This document shows, one piece after another, positions 7,965 through 15,875 of a DNA stretch of 64,000 bases; the first letter of the stretch is position 1, and each line of letters starts with the position of its first letter. The stretch lies in the NCBI GenBank assembly GCA_016714895.1, contig JADKBV010000001.1, positions 1,426,001 through 1,490,000 on the forward strand, in the 5' to 3' direction. The position numbers and the translations under genes are program-made. Origin of the DNA: Saprospiraceae bacterium (GTDB taxonomy: Bacteria > Bacteroidota > Bacteroidia > Chitinophagales > Saprospiraceae). Under the pieces are notes generated by a model that worked only from the letters and a program-made list of their open reading frames with translations, did not search any database and was not told where the DNA came from.

Positions 7965-9304
7965 ATGGAGCATCAAAATACCATTCTTTCGAGTCCTGCG
8001 GACCGATATATCCTTGAACCCATCAAAAACTTTATTGGTCATTCCACAACCAGTGGTTTGATATTATTCTCATCCGCTTTTTTAGCTTTAGTGATTAGCA
8101 ATTCGCCATGGGGAGATACTTACCATCATTTTTGGGAAACCACTTTTACGATTGGTTTCGGAGACATGATACTTTCCAAAAGCCTGCATCATTGGATAAA
8201 TGACGGATTGATGGCCGTATTCTTTTTTGTGGTAGGACTGGAGTTAAAAAGAGAAATCGTTGCGGGAGAATTGTCCGATCCTAAAAATGCCATCTTGCCT
8301 ATCAGTGCGGCTATTGCGGGTATGGTCGTACCTGCTTTGATTTTTACATTTTTCAATCTGGGAGGTATAGGTATTTCCGGTTGGGGCATTCCTATGGCTA
8401 CAGATATCGCTTTTGCCTTAGGCGTTTTATACCTTTTGGGTGACAGGGTTCCTGTGTCGTTAAAAATATTTCTCACAGCTTTAGCAATTGCAGATGATAT
8501 CGGTGCTGTATTGGTAATTGCTTTTTTTTATACATCAGACATTCATTTGTGGAATGTACTTATTGGTTTCGGTTTTATGGCCATTTTACTTTTTGCCAAT
8601 GTACTTGGATTTCGCAATACCCTGTTTTATGCCGTATTGGGAATCGGAGGACTTTGGCTGGCATTTTATTATCCGGCGTCCATGCGACCATCGCAGCGGT
8701 GCTGGCCGCATTTACTATTCCCGTAAGGGTCAAAGCTTCAGAAGTTGTTTTTTCTGAAAAATTAACCAAACTCCATGTTGCTTTTAAGGCTGCCAAACCC
8801 AATAATCAGCCTACCATCACTTCGGAACAACTGCATGTACTTGAAGAAATAGAATTTCTGACAAAAAAAGCACAAACTCCTTTACAGCGGCTAGAACATC
8901 GTATGCACCCTTTGGTAGCTTTTGGCATTATGCCTGTTTTTGCATTGGCCAATGCAGGAGTATTCATCGATACCACAAAACTTCAGACGATGATTTCACC
9001 GGTGTCTCTAGGGGTATTTTTCGGACTATTGGCCGGTAAAGTGATCGGGGTTGTTGGTATTACATGGTTGCTGATCCGGTTCAAAATATCATCTATGCCT
9101 GAAGCGATGAACAACTGGCATTTGATAGGTGCCGGCTTTTTAGCGGCCATTGGATTTACGATGTCTTTGTTTGTCACTGATCTGGCATTCGCGGACGTCG
9201 GCTCTATTTTTCAGGCAAAAATCGGGATTTTATCTGCTTCCATTATCGCCAGTTTTATAGGATTTTTTCTGATTAAAAAAGGGAACAAGATAGCCTCCGG
9301 ATAA
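7965..9304 (+). pseudogene. nhaA: Na+/H+ antiporter NhaA, frame broken near 8664-8667
   Basis: The first frame (7965-8726) carries the NhaA N-terminal half, including FFFVVGLELKREIVAGEL and the paired aspartates D177-D178 (ALAIADDIGAV) that bind sodium and protons. It then reads out into unrelated residues. The second frame continues at SGVHATIAAVLAAFTIP and ends normally after GFTMSLFVTDLAF. One extra T in TTTT at 8664-8667 gives LAFLLSGVHATIA, the family sequence, in an intact protein of about 446 residues, normal for NhaA. NhaA exports sodium in exchange for protons at the inner membrane. Whether the break is real or a sequence error is undecided; as written the product lacks the second half. 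Confidence 0.85.
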
Positions 9305-9371
9305 AAAGATCATGTTGCCTGATAAAACATGTAGATATATGGCTAAAAGTCAAAAACTTTCAATGTTTTAA

Positions 9372-9776
9372 CTACTGAATGACCATCTCTTTTTGGGCTG
9401 TTACCGTTTGACCTTCGTGATCAACCAATGCTATTATTTCAATTTTCATATTGCCTTTAGCAACCGTTGATGGTACAATCCATGTGTTTCTGACATATAT
9501 GATGGTGCCGTGTGTGTGCCTGTCAACCAACAATTGTGGTTCTGACTCTCCGGGTGCAAATATATATATTTTATATCCATGCATCGATACGTCAGCTGAA
9601 ATATCTGCTTCAATCTTAATGGTGTCCCCTTCTTTAAATATTGTATTGGTGGTTGGTGAAAAAAAGTTTATGGTCGCATTGGCAAAAGTTTTATCCTGGT
9701 TTTTGTCGCAGGAAAAAAGGATTCCGGTAACTATAAAAATACTAAAAAAACTATATTTTATAAAAGTCATGGTCAT
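9372..9776 (-). CDS. Small histidine-containing lipoprotein of the MbnP/MbnH locus
   Basis: This 134-residue protein starts at an ATG overlapping the MbnH-type stop by four bases (ATGA), which suggests coupled translation. It has a signal peptide ending in a lipobox-like ILFSC, so it is probably membrane-anchored. The mature domain looks like a small beta-sandwich (FFSPTTNTIFKEGDTIKIEA), with histidines in DVSMHGYKI and DRHTHGT. I do not recognise a named family with certainty; it resembles small Ig-like periplasmic lipoproteins. Its place in the operon suggests a role with the copper-related proteins upstream, for example as a metal-binding accessory (inference). Confidence 0.65.
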   Translation of the reverse strand: MTMTFIKYSFFSIFIVTGILFSCDKNQDKTFANATINFFSPTTNTIFKEGDTIKIEADISADVSMHGYKIYIFAPGESEPQLLVDRHTHGTIIYVRNTWIVPSTVAKGNMKIEIIALVDHEGQTVTAQKEMVIQ

Positions 9777-10795
9777 TTTGCAAATAATGGATTGGTTGTG
9801 AAAGTAAAATCGGTCAATGTGTTCAAAAAAGATATCAATTTATCTTTTTCATCTTCAGTCAAAAATATTCCCGGCTTTCCATTTTTGTAAAGAGAAGGAT
9901 CTAATTGATCAGATTCCCGGATGCCTTCAGAATAATGATCCAGCACACTCCTCAGGTTTCTGATACTTCCGTCGTGCATATAAGGATACGTCAGGGCCAC
10001 ATTTCGAAGGGAAGGAACCTTAAACTTATGCACATCACGATCATCAAGTGTAATCTTATATCTTCCTGTATCGTTGCTTTTCGAACCAATGCCGGTATTG
10101 CGAAAGCTATAATCCGTAAATAATGGTTCGGGATGACAGGTAACACATTTTTGTATAAACAAAGAATATCCTACACTTTCTTCTTCATTATAAGCACTTT
10201 TACCTTGTTTGACTCTGTCATATTTTGAATCATCACTGATGAGCATGGCCATATATTGTGTCAACGCATAAAAAACCTGTTGGGACTCAATTATTGGTTT
10301 ACCAAAAACAGCTTGAAAAGAACTTTTATATTTTTCATTTCGGGAGAGTTTTTGAATAATGTGATTCATATCCTCAGCCATTTCAACTTCATTGGTTATG
10401 GGTGCAAAAGACATTATTTCAATATGGTTGATACCTCCGTCCCACATAAAACTGGTTTGCCATGCAGCATTGACGATTGCCGGACTGTTTCTGCTTCCCA
10501 TTTTTCCTCCTATGCCAACACTTAATGCGGTTCCATGATCAGCAAATGCATGTTCCTGAGCATGACAGGAAGCACAACTGACGGTACTGTCTTTGGAAAG
10601 AATAGGGTCATAAAATAATTTTTTACCCAAAACAAATCCCTCCGAAGTAAGTACGTTGTTACCAAAAGTATATTCCGGCTCAGGAAAGTAACCGGGATAC
10701 CTCATCTGTAAAGTATCCCGGTCCTCCTGACAGGAAAAGAAAACGGTAAGCCCAAAAAACAACAATGTTTTTTTGATAATACCGTACGTTTTCAT
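9773..10795 (-). CDS. Di-haem cytochrome c peroxidase family protein, MbnH-like
   Basis: This 340-residue lipoprotein has a signal sequence ending FFSC. It carries two c-type haem sites: C74-x2-C77-H78 (SCASCHAQEHAFADHG) and C217-x2-C220-H221 (CVTCHPEPLFTDYSF). The GSRNSPAIVNAAW and KVPSLRNVALTYPYMHDGS stretches are typical of the CcpA/MauG family. It lies six bases downstream of an MbnP-type gene. In the characterised methanotroph pair, MbnH oxidises a tryptophan of MbnP to kynurenine, creating a copper site. The pairing makes an MbnH role more likely than plain hydrogen peroxide removal, but a peroxidase role cannot be excluded from sequence. Confidence 0.85.
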   Translation of the reverse strand: MKTYGIIKKTLLFFGLTVFFSCQEDRDTLQMRYPGYFPEPEYTFGNNVLTSEGFVLGKKLFYDPILSKDSTVSCASCHAQEHAFADHGTALSVGIGGKMGSRNSPAIVNAAWQTSFMWDGGINHIEIMSFAPITNEVEMAEDMNHIIQKLSRNEKYKSSFQAVFGKPIIESQQVFYALTQYMAMLISDDSKYDRVKQGKSAYNEEESVGYSLFIQKCVTCHPEPLFTDYSFRNTGIGSKSNDTGRYKITLDDRDVHKFKVPSLRNVALTYPYMHDGSIRNLRSVLDHYSEGIRESDQLDPSLYKNGKPGIFLTEDEKDKLISFLNTLTDFTFTTNPLFAK

Positions 10796-10801
10796 AAAAA
10801 A

Positions 10802-11557
10802 TTAATTATGGATATGGTCAAAAACGATACCGTCATAAAATGTTCCGGTCATTTGTTTTGCAACAGCTCCCGGCATGTGTGTTTTTGATCTGACAGCAAG
10901 ACCGTCAGCTTCGTGCCACAACCTTGCAGGATTAGCAACCATATGAATTTCTGCTTCGCGATCACCGTCGACAACCAATTTTCCAAGACTGTATGATTTT
11001 ACGGTAGGAACTGCATTTGCCCCTTTAAATCCACCTAAGTGGAAAGCAAAACTGCCGTCAGAGGAAGATGGTGATGTTCCTTCAGTTTTCAACATGATAT
11101 ATCCTGAGTTCCAGCTCCAGAACATTCCTTTTGCCGGATCAAGAGCACCTGTCTGAGCTCCCGAAACATTGCGCAAAGAATCCACGCCAAACATCATTTC
11201 GATGTCTGTATATTCACCACCGGGAATGTTTTCCAAATGAAGGTGGGTTCCGTCATTTACGCCCAAATCCACGATATAATAACTTTCAGGAACAGAATAC
11301 CATGTACCGTCTCTCTTTTTCAAACGAACGTTGGAAACATAATATCTGAACATCGAAAAAGTCATTTTTTCACTTAATCTTGGATGTGTAAACTCAGTGT
11401 TTAATGTAAATGGAAGCTGATTCGATCCAAAAACGTGATCAAATTCGATACTCACCTCGCCGGCAGCAAGGGTTTTGGGTTCATCATCTTCTGTACATGA
11501 TGTAAAAGATAAAACAGATATAAATAAAACTATGATTGCTAAAAGATTAAATTTCAT
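10802..11557 (-). CDS. MbnP family copper-binding lipoprotein
   Basis: The 251-residue protein has a signal peptide with lipobox SFTSC (C21). It then has the MbnP-like domain: IEFDHVFGSNQLPF, MFRYYVSNVRLKKRDGTW, the FWSWNSGYIMLKTEG block (W147, W149) and AFHLGGF (H173). In the studied MbnP a tryptophan is converted to kynurenine by the partner di-haem enzyme, and the protein then binds copper. The downstream gene encodes exactly such an enzyme, six bases away. Which tryptophan would be modified here cannot be told without alignment. It is exported and probably anchored in a membrane. Confidence 0.85.
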   Translation of the reverse strand: MKFNLLAIIVLFISVLSFTSCTEDDEPKTLAAGEVSIEFDHVFGSNQLPFTLNTEFTHPRLSEKMTFSMFRYYVSNVRLKKRDGTWYSVPESYYIVDLGVNDGTHLHLENIPGGEYTDIEMMFGVDSLRNVSGAQTGALDPAKGMFWSWNSGYIMLKTEGTSPSSSDGSFAFHLGGFKGANAVPTVKSYSLGKLVVDGDREAEIHMVANPARLWHEADGLAVRSKTHMPGAVAKQMTGTFYDGIVFDHIHN

Positions 11558-11575
11558 TTTTTGTTGATTTAAATA

Positions 11576-12484
11576 TTAAAAAAAATAAGATAAATGTGTT
11601 GTAAACCGGGGACCAGCTGTTATTTGCCCTGCCCCCAGGGTTTGATAAAAAGGTATAAAAACCTGCATTCCCAAACCAAATTTATTAAACCAGAGCTCTG
11701 TACCAATTTGCCCTGATAAACTATGTCCCCCGGAAAAATCGTTGTAGGCGCCTTCATGAAAATCCCGGTTTGACCATTCTGACACCAGACCTGCAACAGG
11801 TAAACATGTCATATTTTTATATTTAATAGTATACATGAAGCGTGCTGCAGACTGAAACCGGTTACCATTTCTGAAATCTTTTTTCTCATTATTCTGATTG
11901 ATTCGAAAAGAAGATTCACCTTGTAAGGACCATTGTTTCCATCGTGTGATATAATTGATATTTACAAAATAATCCCAGGTTGCCGTACCGGTTTGAATGG
12001 CCGGAATCCACTCATCATCTTGTATGAAATTATTATTTCCTGTTGGAAATTTAATGCCTCCACCTGCTTGTAGTAACTGAGAACTTTCTTTTTTTGTATT
12101 TTCTTTTTGTAAAAACGAATACATAAAAAGTATACTCATGTCACCTAATCCCTGATTATTTTGTTTGACACCTTCTTCATTTTTTTGTATAAAACTAAAA
12201 GGAACAAATACAAAAATCTGTGATTTTTTGCCGATATTCCATCTTGACCAGATATCCACGGTAGAAAATAACTCCCGGCTTGTGACCGGTTTATCATAAA
12301 TGGTTTCAGCAGGGTGTTCGGACCTGAATGATGAAAAACCGTACCTGATACCCACAAAATGTTTATTAAACTTAGGTAACACACCCAAGGTCTGGCTGGT
12401 CAGTGAACAACCACAAACATCACAGGCTTGCACATTATGGGAAAGAAGTAACCATACCATACAAATGGCCAATGCTCTTAACAT
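11576..12484 (-). CDS. Predicted outer-membrane beta-barrel with N-terminal CxxCxC motif
   Basis: This 302-residue protein has a signal peptide ending near A20 and a mature N-terminus CDVCGCSLTSQTLG (C21, C24, C26). The rest is rich in alternating aromatic strands (FNINYITRWKQWSLQGESSFRINQ-like pattern) and ends in FTTHLSYFF, an aromatic terminus typical of outer-membrane barrels. It is the first gene of the run barrel, MbnP, MbnH, lipoprotein. The cysteine cluster at the exported N-terminus is a plausible metal site, and a transport or capture role for copper is inference. I do not recognise a characterised homologue. Confidence 0.7.
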   Translation of the reverse strand: MLRALAICMVWLLLSHNVQACDVCGCSLTSQTLGVLPKFNKHFVGIRYGFSSFRSEHPAETIYDKPVTSRELFSTVDIWSRWNIGKKSQIFVFVPFSFIQKNEEGVKQNNQGLGDMSILFMYSFLQKENTKKESSQLLQAGGGIKFPTGNNNFIQDDEWIPAIQTGTATWDYFVNINYITRWKQWSLQGESSFRINQNNEKKDFRNGNRFQSAARFMYTIKYKNMTCLPVAGLVSEWSNRDFHEGAYNDFSGGHSLSGQIGTELWFNKFGLGMQVFIPFYQTLGAGQITAGPRFTTHLSYFF

Positions 12485-12789
12485 GACTACATTTTTATTA
12501 AATAAAATTAACCATTTTCACGTTTGAAAAAATACCAACGTATCAGACAAACCTCGTGAAATAGTTTGATGGTGTAAAATATGCCTCAGAAATGTTCGGA
12601 CATCTGTTTGAGTTATTGATTCACACCAATCACAATATAATTTTAAAAGGAAGAGGGTAAGTGCTCTTAATAAGTAGTAACAGGTAATATTACGTATTTC
12701 TTTATGTATAACATAAGAAAACAATAAACTAAGAAAACCAAATTAATTACTTATTTGCCAGAAATTTCTGTTTATACAAAAATTAGGCA
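12485..12789. other. Intergenic, no supported feature
   Basis: These 305 bases lie between the start of the barrel gene and the end of the small cysteine protein gene, both on the minus strand. The only frame of note (12518-12724, minus) has no recognisable family and no codon pattern like its neighbours. No clear hairpin or promoter of the Bacteroidota type was found. Confidence 0.4.
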
Positions 12790-13185
12790 TTAAACAGAAA
12801 TAAGAGCTTCGGGTGGTTTGATGAGCAGTAATTCAAATCCGGAAGGCAAAAAAATGTTTGTTGTGTTCCATGTCCGGCTTCTCATTTTTTGAAAAAAAGG
12901 AATATTAACGAACGTCCATTCATTTTTAATCCAAAAAGGATAGAGTTCAAAGCTTGATTTCTGCGAGGGTGCAGGCAATGAAGATGATTGATTTTTCGGA
13001 TCTTCATCCATCATTTTCATCAATTGACACTTACCGTTACATTTTAGTTTTTTGTTGTTTTTATTGATACAGATTGTTTTGGCTATGGTTTCCTGATGGT
13101 ATTTCCACGTTATCAGACCTACGACTCTTGAAGAAGCGTAAAACCCGACAAAAAATATCAAACCATAAGAAACCAACTTTTTCAT
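12790..13185 (-). CDS. Small exported Cys/Met protein, possibly copper-related
   Basis: ATG at 13185 is preferred: it gives a proper signal anchor (MKKLVSYGLIFFVGFYASS), while the longer frame to 13233 runs through a CAAAGATA sequence (13190-13197, TATCTTTG on the minus strand) that resembles a -7 element. The 131-residue product has C39, C49, C53, M56, M58 and M59 in ICINKNNKKLKCNGKC and QLMKMMDED. This CNGKC-L-K pattern is seen in small exported proteins of many Bacteroidota, often near metal genes (from general knowledge, not checked). Its function is unknown; soft-metal ligands and the adjoining MbnP locus suggest copper handling. Confidence 0.6.
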   Translation of the reverse strand: MKKLVSYGLIFFVGFYASSRVVGLITWKYHQETIAKTICINKNNKKLKCNGKCQLMKMMDEDPKNQSSSLPAPSQKSSFELYPFWIKNEWTFVNIPFFQKMRSRTWNTTNIFLPSGFELLLIKPPEALISV

Positions 13186-13374
13186 CCTGCAAAGATAGAT
13201 TGAATATTTTAAATATCTTATGATTAAAATCATAATTGTTAGAATACGACATATATCAAACCTTTTTTATGGTGATAATTTGAATAGGCGAAAAATATTT
13301 CAGAAATTAATAAAAAAATTACAAAAATTTATACCAAGTTGCAACCTATCGACATTACTGTGCATATTATCAGT

Positions 13375-13899
13375 ATGCAGCAAGAAGCAAAAATCATAGA
13401 ATTATTTAAAAAGGATCCTTTAAAGGGATTAAAACTTGTACATGAACTCTATGCACACAAGATGATGTTTCTTGCCAAAAGGTATATTTCGGATGATCAG
13501 ATAGCCGAAGAAATGGTCTCAGATACTTTTTTGACAGTTTTTCAAAAGTGGCATCAATACGACGAAAATAAAGGATCTGCATTTCTGTCCTGGATGTCTA
13601 AAATTTGTATCAACCGGTGTCTGATGGAATTGAGGAAAAATAAAATATTCACCGAACAAATTTCAGAGACTCATGAAAATATTTTTTTTGAAATACCTGA
13701 CCAATTTACTTATCGACATATCGTAGATACCATTCAGGCTTTGGGGCATCCCTACAATACTATATTTTTTCTGCACGAAGCCGATGGATTTAACCATTTT
13801 GAAATCAGTGAAATGCTCGGAATTCCAGTAGGAAGTTCCAAGTCCTATCTGCACAGGGCTAAAAAGCGGTTACAAAAGACCTTATTTGATTTGGTCTAA
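13375..13899 (+). CDS. ECF-type RNA polymerase sigma factor
   Basis: The 174-residue protein has region 2 (MMFLAKRYISDDQIAEEMVSDTFLTVFQKW, then FLSWMSKICINRCLMELR) and region 4 (HFEISEMLGIPVGSSKSYLHRAKKRL) of sigma-70 family ECF factors. Start ATG at 13375 (MQQEAKIIELFKKDP) fits the family; the frame upstream lacks a better start. It is followed after 26 bases by a single-span membrane protein, a common place for an anti-sigma factor, and then by a secreted protein. The regulon and the triggering signal are unknown. Confidence 0.88.
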   Translation: MQQEAKIIELFKKDPLKGLKLVHELYAHKMMFLAKRYISDDQIAEEMVSDTFLTVFQKWHQYDENKGSAFLSWMSKICINRCLMELRKNKIFTEQISETHENIFFEIPDQFTYRHIVDTIQALGHPYNTIFFLHEADGFNHFEISEMLGIPVGSSKSYLHRAKKRLQKTLFDLV

Positions 13900-13925
13900 T
13901 CACCAATAACATATAATTCAAGTTC

Positions 13926-14564
13926 ATGAATCCTATAAAAAATAAAATACAACAATTTGAATCAACCGAAAATTCAGGGTTGGACAAAAATAAAAATTGG
14001 GAAAATATTCTAAGTCGTTTGGATACTGAAAAAAAGCAGCAGAATAAAAAGTATTTATATATTGGAATACTTGGTTTATGTTCCATTTTGTCTTTTTTGT
14101 TTGGATACCGAATGGGAGTCGATCATCATCAAACCATTCCTGATCAACAATTACCCGAACGACATGATAGTATACGCATTCAGGAGAGGACGGTGGTAAA
14201 AACTGATACGCTTTATGTGACAATTGAAAAAAAATCACCAGGTTTAAAAACACTAAAAAAGATCCAAACGCCCAAAAGGGATACGTTTGAAACCATTGCT
14301 CCGACACTTGTATTGATCAATAAGGCGGATACTTTAGTCGATGAATACAAGTTTTTACCGACAAAACAAAAAGACTCCCAGGAGGAAACAGTAATACAAG
14401 TAGTTGAATCAAACATGATTTCTCCTCATAAAAGCGGAAGAACCAAAAAAACATATGCTCTTCCTGTTTTTATTTCAGACACAACCAAAATTAAAGAAGT
14501 CAGGACAAAATGGATGTGGAGCAGCCAGGGTCTCATGTATTCTACATCAGTCAAAAGACAATAA
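13926..14564 (+). CDS. Single-span membrane protein, candidate anti-sigma factor
   Basis: The 212-residue protein has a short cytoplasmic N-terminus with NWENILSRLDTEKKQQ, one membrane segment (YIGILGLCSILSFLFGYRMG, residues about 45-65) and a low-complexity, charged periplasmic tail. This layout and the position directly after an ECF sigma gene resemble the short anti-sigma proteins of Bacteroidota, but no zinc-binding anti-sigma (ZAS) HxxxCxxC motif is visible. The function is therefore inferred from layout and context only. Confidence 0.55.
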   Translation: MNPIKNKIQQFESTENSGLDKNKNWENILSRLDTEKKQQNKKYLYIGILGLCSILSFLFGYRMGVDHHQTIPDQQLPERHDSIRIQERTVVKTDTLYVTIEKKSPGLKTLKKIQTPKRDTFETIAPTLVLINKADTLVDEYKFLPTKQKDSQEETVIQVVESNMISPHKSGRTKKTYALPVFISDTTKIKEVRTKWMWSSQGLMYSTSVKRQ

Positions 14565-14591
14565 TTTTATTAACCATTTAAATATCAACTT

Positions 14592-15635
14592 ATGTACACC
14601 TTACGAATTGTGTTACCTTATTTATTTTGTTTTATATCGTTTTATCATTTATCTGCACAAGTGGAACAACCTAAAAATTCTACGGTGATTAATTATAATT
14701 ATCAAAACAAACTGAGGTTTGAATGGCCTGTCACATATTCTTATTTCAGTCAGAAAACGTATTATGACCGCATTCTGAAAACGCCTGATTTTACTGATGT
14801 CATCTTGTCATATCTGGAAGAGATCCGATTTGAAGCCAATACAAACCAACCATTGGATATTGTATTGGTACAAATGAGTCAGACCGTTCAGATGCATATT
14901 TACAGAAATATTCGTCCGGTCACTTACCATACTAAGGATTCAAGTTTATTGTTTCACGGGCTTCACCGTTTTCGTATTGTAAGTGCCGGCGATCAGGATA
15001 TGTTTATTTATTTTGATCAGGTTGATGACCTTTTGTTACTGAAAAAAATCAATTTTGTTGATTTACATTACAATATAAAATCCCGAAAATATGTATCACG
15101 TTATCAGTTGGTAAGAAGTACCGATTTGTATTTTAGCGATATTTCCGGAGAACTGGTTTATACAGGAAAGTTGGGTTTTCAAACCAAAAAAGTTTTTACA
15201 CCTAATGTTTTGGTGGGAGCTTCTGTCGGGCCGGACAGATTGGGCGTCAGCCTTGGAACGGAATTAGCTGTGGCAAACTATGCTGTCTATCCCTACGGTC
15301 AGACTTTTGTCAGGTCTAAGTATGGATTCCATACTTCTCTATATTGGTTTGATCAGTTCAGAAGTACAAAAATGGGGTTATTTTACATGCAAAAACCGGT
15401 AATTTCCTCCAAAAACAACCTTCCAATGGTCGGCTTTGGTGCCGGTATCGTAGGCGGAACGGAAGGACCATTGTACAGTCCTGAATTAAATGCAGACAGA
15501 ATGGGTTTTTATTTTTCTTTAATGTTTGAATGGGAAAATATCCGGTTAAACCTTGACTTCAATCAAGCCATGGATAAAAAATTATCAAGTGATGTTTGGG
15601 TACCGGTTCAGCTTTCCTTATTTTATGTATTTTAG
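14592..15635 (+). CDS. Secreted or outer-membrane protein of unknown function
   Basis: This 347-residue protein has a signal peptide (MYTLRIVLPYLFCFISFYHL, cleavage near SAQ). Its C-terminal half has barrel-like strands (VLVGASVGPDRLGVSLGTEL, FYFSLMFEWENIRLNLDF) and it ends VPVQLSLFYVF with a terminal aromatic residue, as outer-membrane barrels do. I recognise no named family. It follows the putative anti-sigma gene by 27 bases, so it is probably in the same operon and may be what the sigma factor controls or what senses its signal. Confidence 0.6.
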   Translation: MYTLRIVLPYLFCFISFYHLSAQVEQPKNSTVINYNYQNKLRFEWPVTYSYFSQKTYYDRILKTPDFTDVILSYLEEIRFEANTNQPLDIVLVQMSQTVQMHIYRNIRPVTYHTKDSSLLFHGLHRFRIVSAGDQDMFIYFDQVDDLLLLKKINFVDLHYNIKSRKYVSRYQLVRSTDLYFSDISGELVYTGKLGFQTKKVFTPNVLVGASVGPDRLGVSLGTELAVANYAVYPYGQTFVRSKYGFHTSLYWFDQFRSTKMGLFYMQKPVISSKNNLPMVGFGAGIVGGTEGPLYSPELNADRMGFYFSLMFEWENIRLNLDFNQAMDKKLSSDVWVPVQLSLFYVF

Positions 15636-15778
15636 ATTTCCCTAAATTCCCCGAACCAGGATATTAATCTGCTTTTTCCCCTTGTTTTTTATTTTTGGTG
15701 CACAAAAACACAGAAATCAAATCACCCGAAACCTTGGATGTAACCCTTCTCCTTGGATGTTTTTGAATTTGCTTTATC

Positions 15779-15812
15779 CGATTTATGGGCAAGACGTCTT
15801 GTCCATAAATCG
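15779..15812. repeat. 34-bp near-perfect palindrome between convergent genes
   Basis: The left half CGATTTATGGGCAAGAC and the right half GTCTTGTCCATAAATCG are reverse complements except at one position, which would be a G-U pair in RNA. There is no loop; the centre is GACGTC. It lies 143 bases after the secreted-protein gene and 64 bases after the lptD-like stop on the other strand. It could act as a bidirectional terminator, a protein site or a remnant of a mobile palindrome. No T-run follows on either side. Confidence 0.6.
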
Positions 15813-15875
15813 AGGCAAAATGTTTGAAACGGATACGATATAACCTTTAGACAAAAGAGCCGGTGCAGGGTTTCA

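Noticed and set aside
8518..8757. 79-residue frame in the middle of nhaA
   Set aside because: It is a third reading frame over the nhaA break, with no similarity to the antiporter.
12518..12724. 68-residue minus-strand frame between copper-locus genes
   Set aside because: No recognisable domain, signal peptide or start context; left as intergenic.
15714..15765. Repeated CCTTGGATG
   Set aside because: Only two copies of nine bases; too short to call a repeat element.
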